Origin: JAWCQZ01 sp964486625
GTDB lineage: Archaea > Halobacteriota > Syntropharchaeia > JACQPP01
NCBI GenBank assembly: GCA_964486625.1
Contig: CAZANW010000098.1
Coordinates: forward strand, 1-5,317
Length of the DNA: 5,317 nt
Direction of reading: 5' to 3'
The position numbers and the translations under genes were made by a program. Positions 5,105 through 5,317 of the stretch are shown here, in pieces; positions within the stretch are counted from its first letter, which is position 1; every line of letters starts with the position of its first letter. Below the pieces are notes generated by a model that did not search any database, had not been told where the DNA came from, and was given only the letters and a program-made list of their open reading frames with translations.

Positions 5105-5121
5105 CCGGAAAATTTATCCGG
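5105..5121 (+). promoter_or_regulatory. Near-palindrome containing a TATA-like core (first of two similar elements)
   Basis: CCGGAAAATTTATCCGG is symmetric except for one pair and the central base. On the plus strand GGAAA followed by ATTTAT resembles a BRE/TATA pair and would start a transcript near 5138-5140. Because it is symmetric it could also be a promoter for the minus-strand small gene or a repressor site. A related element lies about 90 bases to the right. Confidence 0.45.
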
Positions 5122-5150
5122 AGGGAATCCCTTACTGAGCCAGGGAACCT

Positions 5151-5190
5151 GTGCCCAAGAGTCCGGGTCCGTGACCAAGAATCCGGTCAC
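5151..5190. repeat. Imperfect 20-base tandem direct repeat, candidate regulator binding sites
   Basis: Two adjoining 20-base units share GTG-x-CCAAGA-x-TCCGG (15 of 20 positions identical by eye). A degenerate third copy of the core (CCAGGAAT) follows exactly 20 bases on, at 5195, merging into the second TATA element. Two turns of the helix per unit would put bound proteins on one face, directly upstream of the BRE. Archaeal activators are known to bind there, but the role here is inferred. Confidence 0.45.
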
Positions 5191-5192
5191 AC

Positions 5193-5208
5193 GGCCAGGA
5201 ATTTATAC
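5193..5208 (+). promoter_or_regulatory. Strong archaeal-type BRE/TATA element, second copy
   Basis: GGCCAGGAATTTATAC contains a purine-rich BRE-like AGGAA followed by TTTATA, the best TATA match in the window. It resembles the element at 5103-5117 (GGCC-x-GGAA then TTTAT). Transcription would start near 5230 and run rightwards, so the target gene probably begins at or beyond the window edge. Confidence 0.5.
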
Positions 5209-5317
5209 TCCTGCGCATTTCTGTTTTGCGGACTACGACCCGGTGCAAATCATCACAATTAAAATTCCGGCGATGGTTCCAATCCTATCCGTCGGGGGGT
5301 GAGGGGGAGAGTGGGCC
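5208..5317. other. Non-coding leader-like tail of the window
   Basis: The sequence is AT-richer than the rest (especially 5200-5290), with no convincing gene on either strand. Frames present are short: GTG 5243 gives 19 codons to TGA 5300, and GTG 5299 overlaps that stop and runs off the edge. Codon composition in the first is unlike the neighbouring genes. It most likely represents a 5' leader for a gene to the right. Confidence 0.4.

Noticed and set aside
5230..5260. Minus-strand GTGATGA resembling a C box of a C/D guide RNA
   Set aside because: No CTGA D or D' box follows at the right distance, so a guide RNA cannot be supported.
5273..5290. GGTTCCAATCC resembling a tRNA T-arm
   Set aside because: The stem does not pair beyond two bases, position 57 is a pyrimidine, and no acceptor, D or anticodon arm can be built upstream.
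5243..5302. 19-codon plus-strand frame from GTG 5243 with a GTGA overlap to GTG 5299
   Set aside because: Codon third positions are AT-rich, unlike the neighbouring genes, and nothing downstream is visible to test coupling.

Overview
This GC-rich 5.3 kb window most likely comes from an archaeon, possibly one of the high-GC Thermoplasmatota or a related euryarchaeote. That is an inference from style, not from a marker gene. Several starts lack a Shine-Dalgarno (SD) sequence and instead have an AT-rich box about 27 bases upstream, the spacing expected of archaeal leaderless transcripts. AATTTAT-type TATA elements sit behind purine-rich BRE-like bases. Genes overlap at ATGA/GTGA junctions, and the gene set looks archaeal (PIN-domain nuclease, many unassigned membrane proteins). 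The lineage is not proven.

Left half, minus strand (2260 down to 1): a tightly coupled operon. It reads, in order, a six-helix membrane protein (1622-2260), a 36-residue microprotein with a TGxxGxxG glycine motif (1515-1625), a membrane-anchored exported protein (721-1518), a three-helix membrane protein (374-724) and the N-terminal third of an FAD-dependent oxidoreductase of the phytoene desaturase/amine oxidase type (1-377, cut by the window edge). All four junctions are 4-base ATGA or GTGA overlaps, which implies one transcript with translational coupling. The flavoenzyme is the only member with a recognisable reaction class, so the pathway is unknown. A membrane-associated isoprenoid or pigment-type substrate is one speculative reading.

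Middle (2261-2399): a compact divergent promoter region with three inverted repeats. It serves the minus operon and a plus-strand membrane protein (2400-3113). That protein seems to start at a GTG overlapping the stop of a 10-codon leader frame (2371-2403).

Right half: a stand-alone SAM-dependent O-methyltransferase of the plant/bacterial family 2 type (3225-4271) with a clear SD. It is followed by an orphan PIN-domain ribonuclease (4342-4845) with no antitoxin gene in front. The nuclease overlaps tail-to-tail by 4 bases with a small conserved-looking but unassigned protein on the minus strand (4842-5042).

The last 275 bases (5043-5317) hold no convincing gene. They are rich in regulatory-looking sequence: a leaderless-type promoter for the small minus gene, two similar plus-strand BRE/TATA elements about 90 bases apart, and a 20-base imperfect tandem repeat abutting the second one. 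They probably drive a gene beginning beyond the right edge. No rRNA, tRNA, CRISPR array or insertion sequence was seen.
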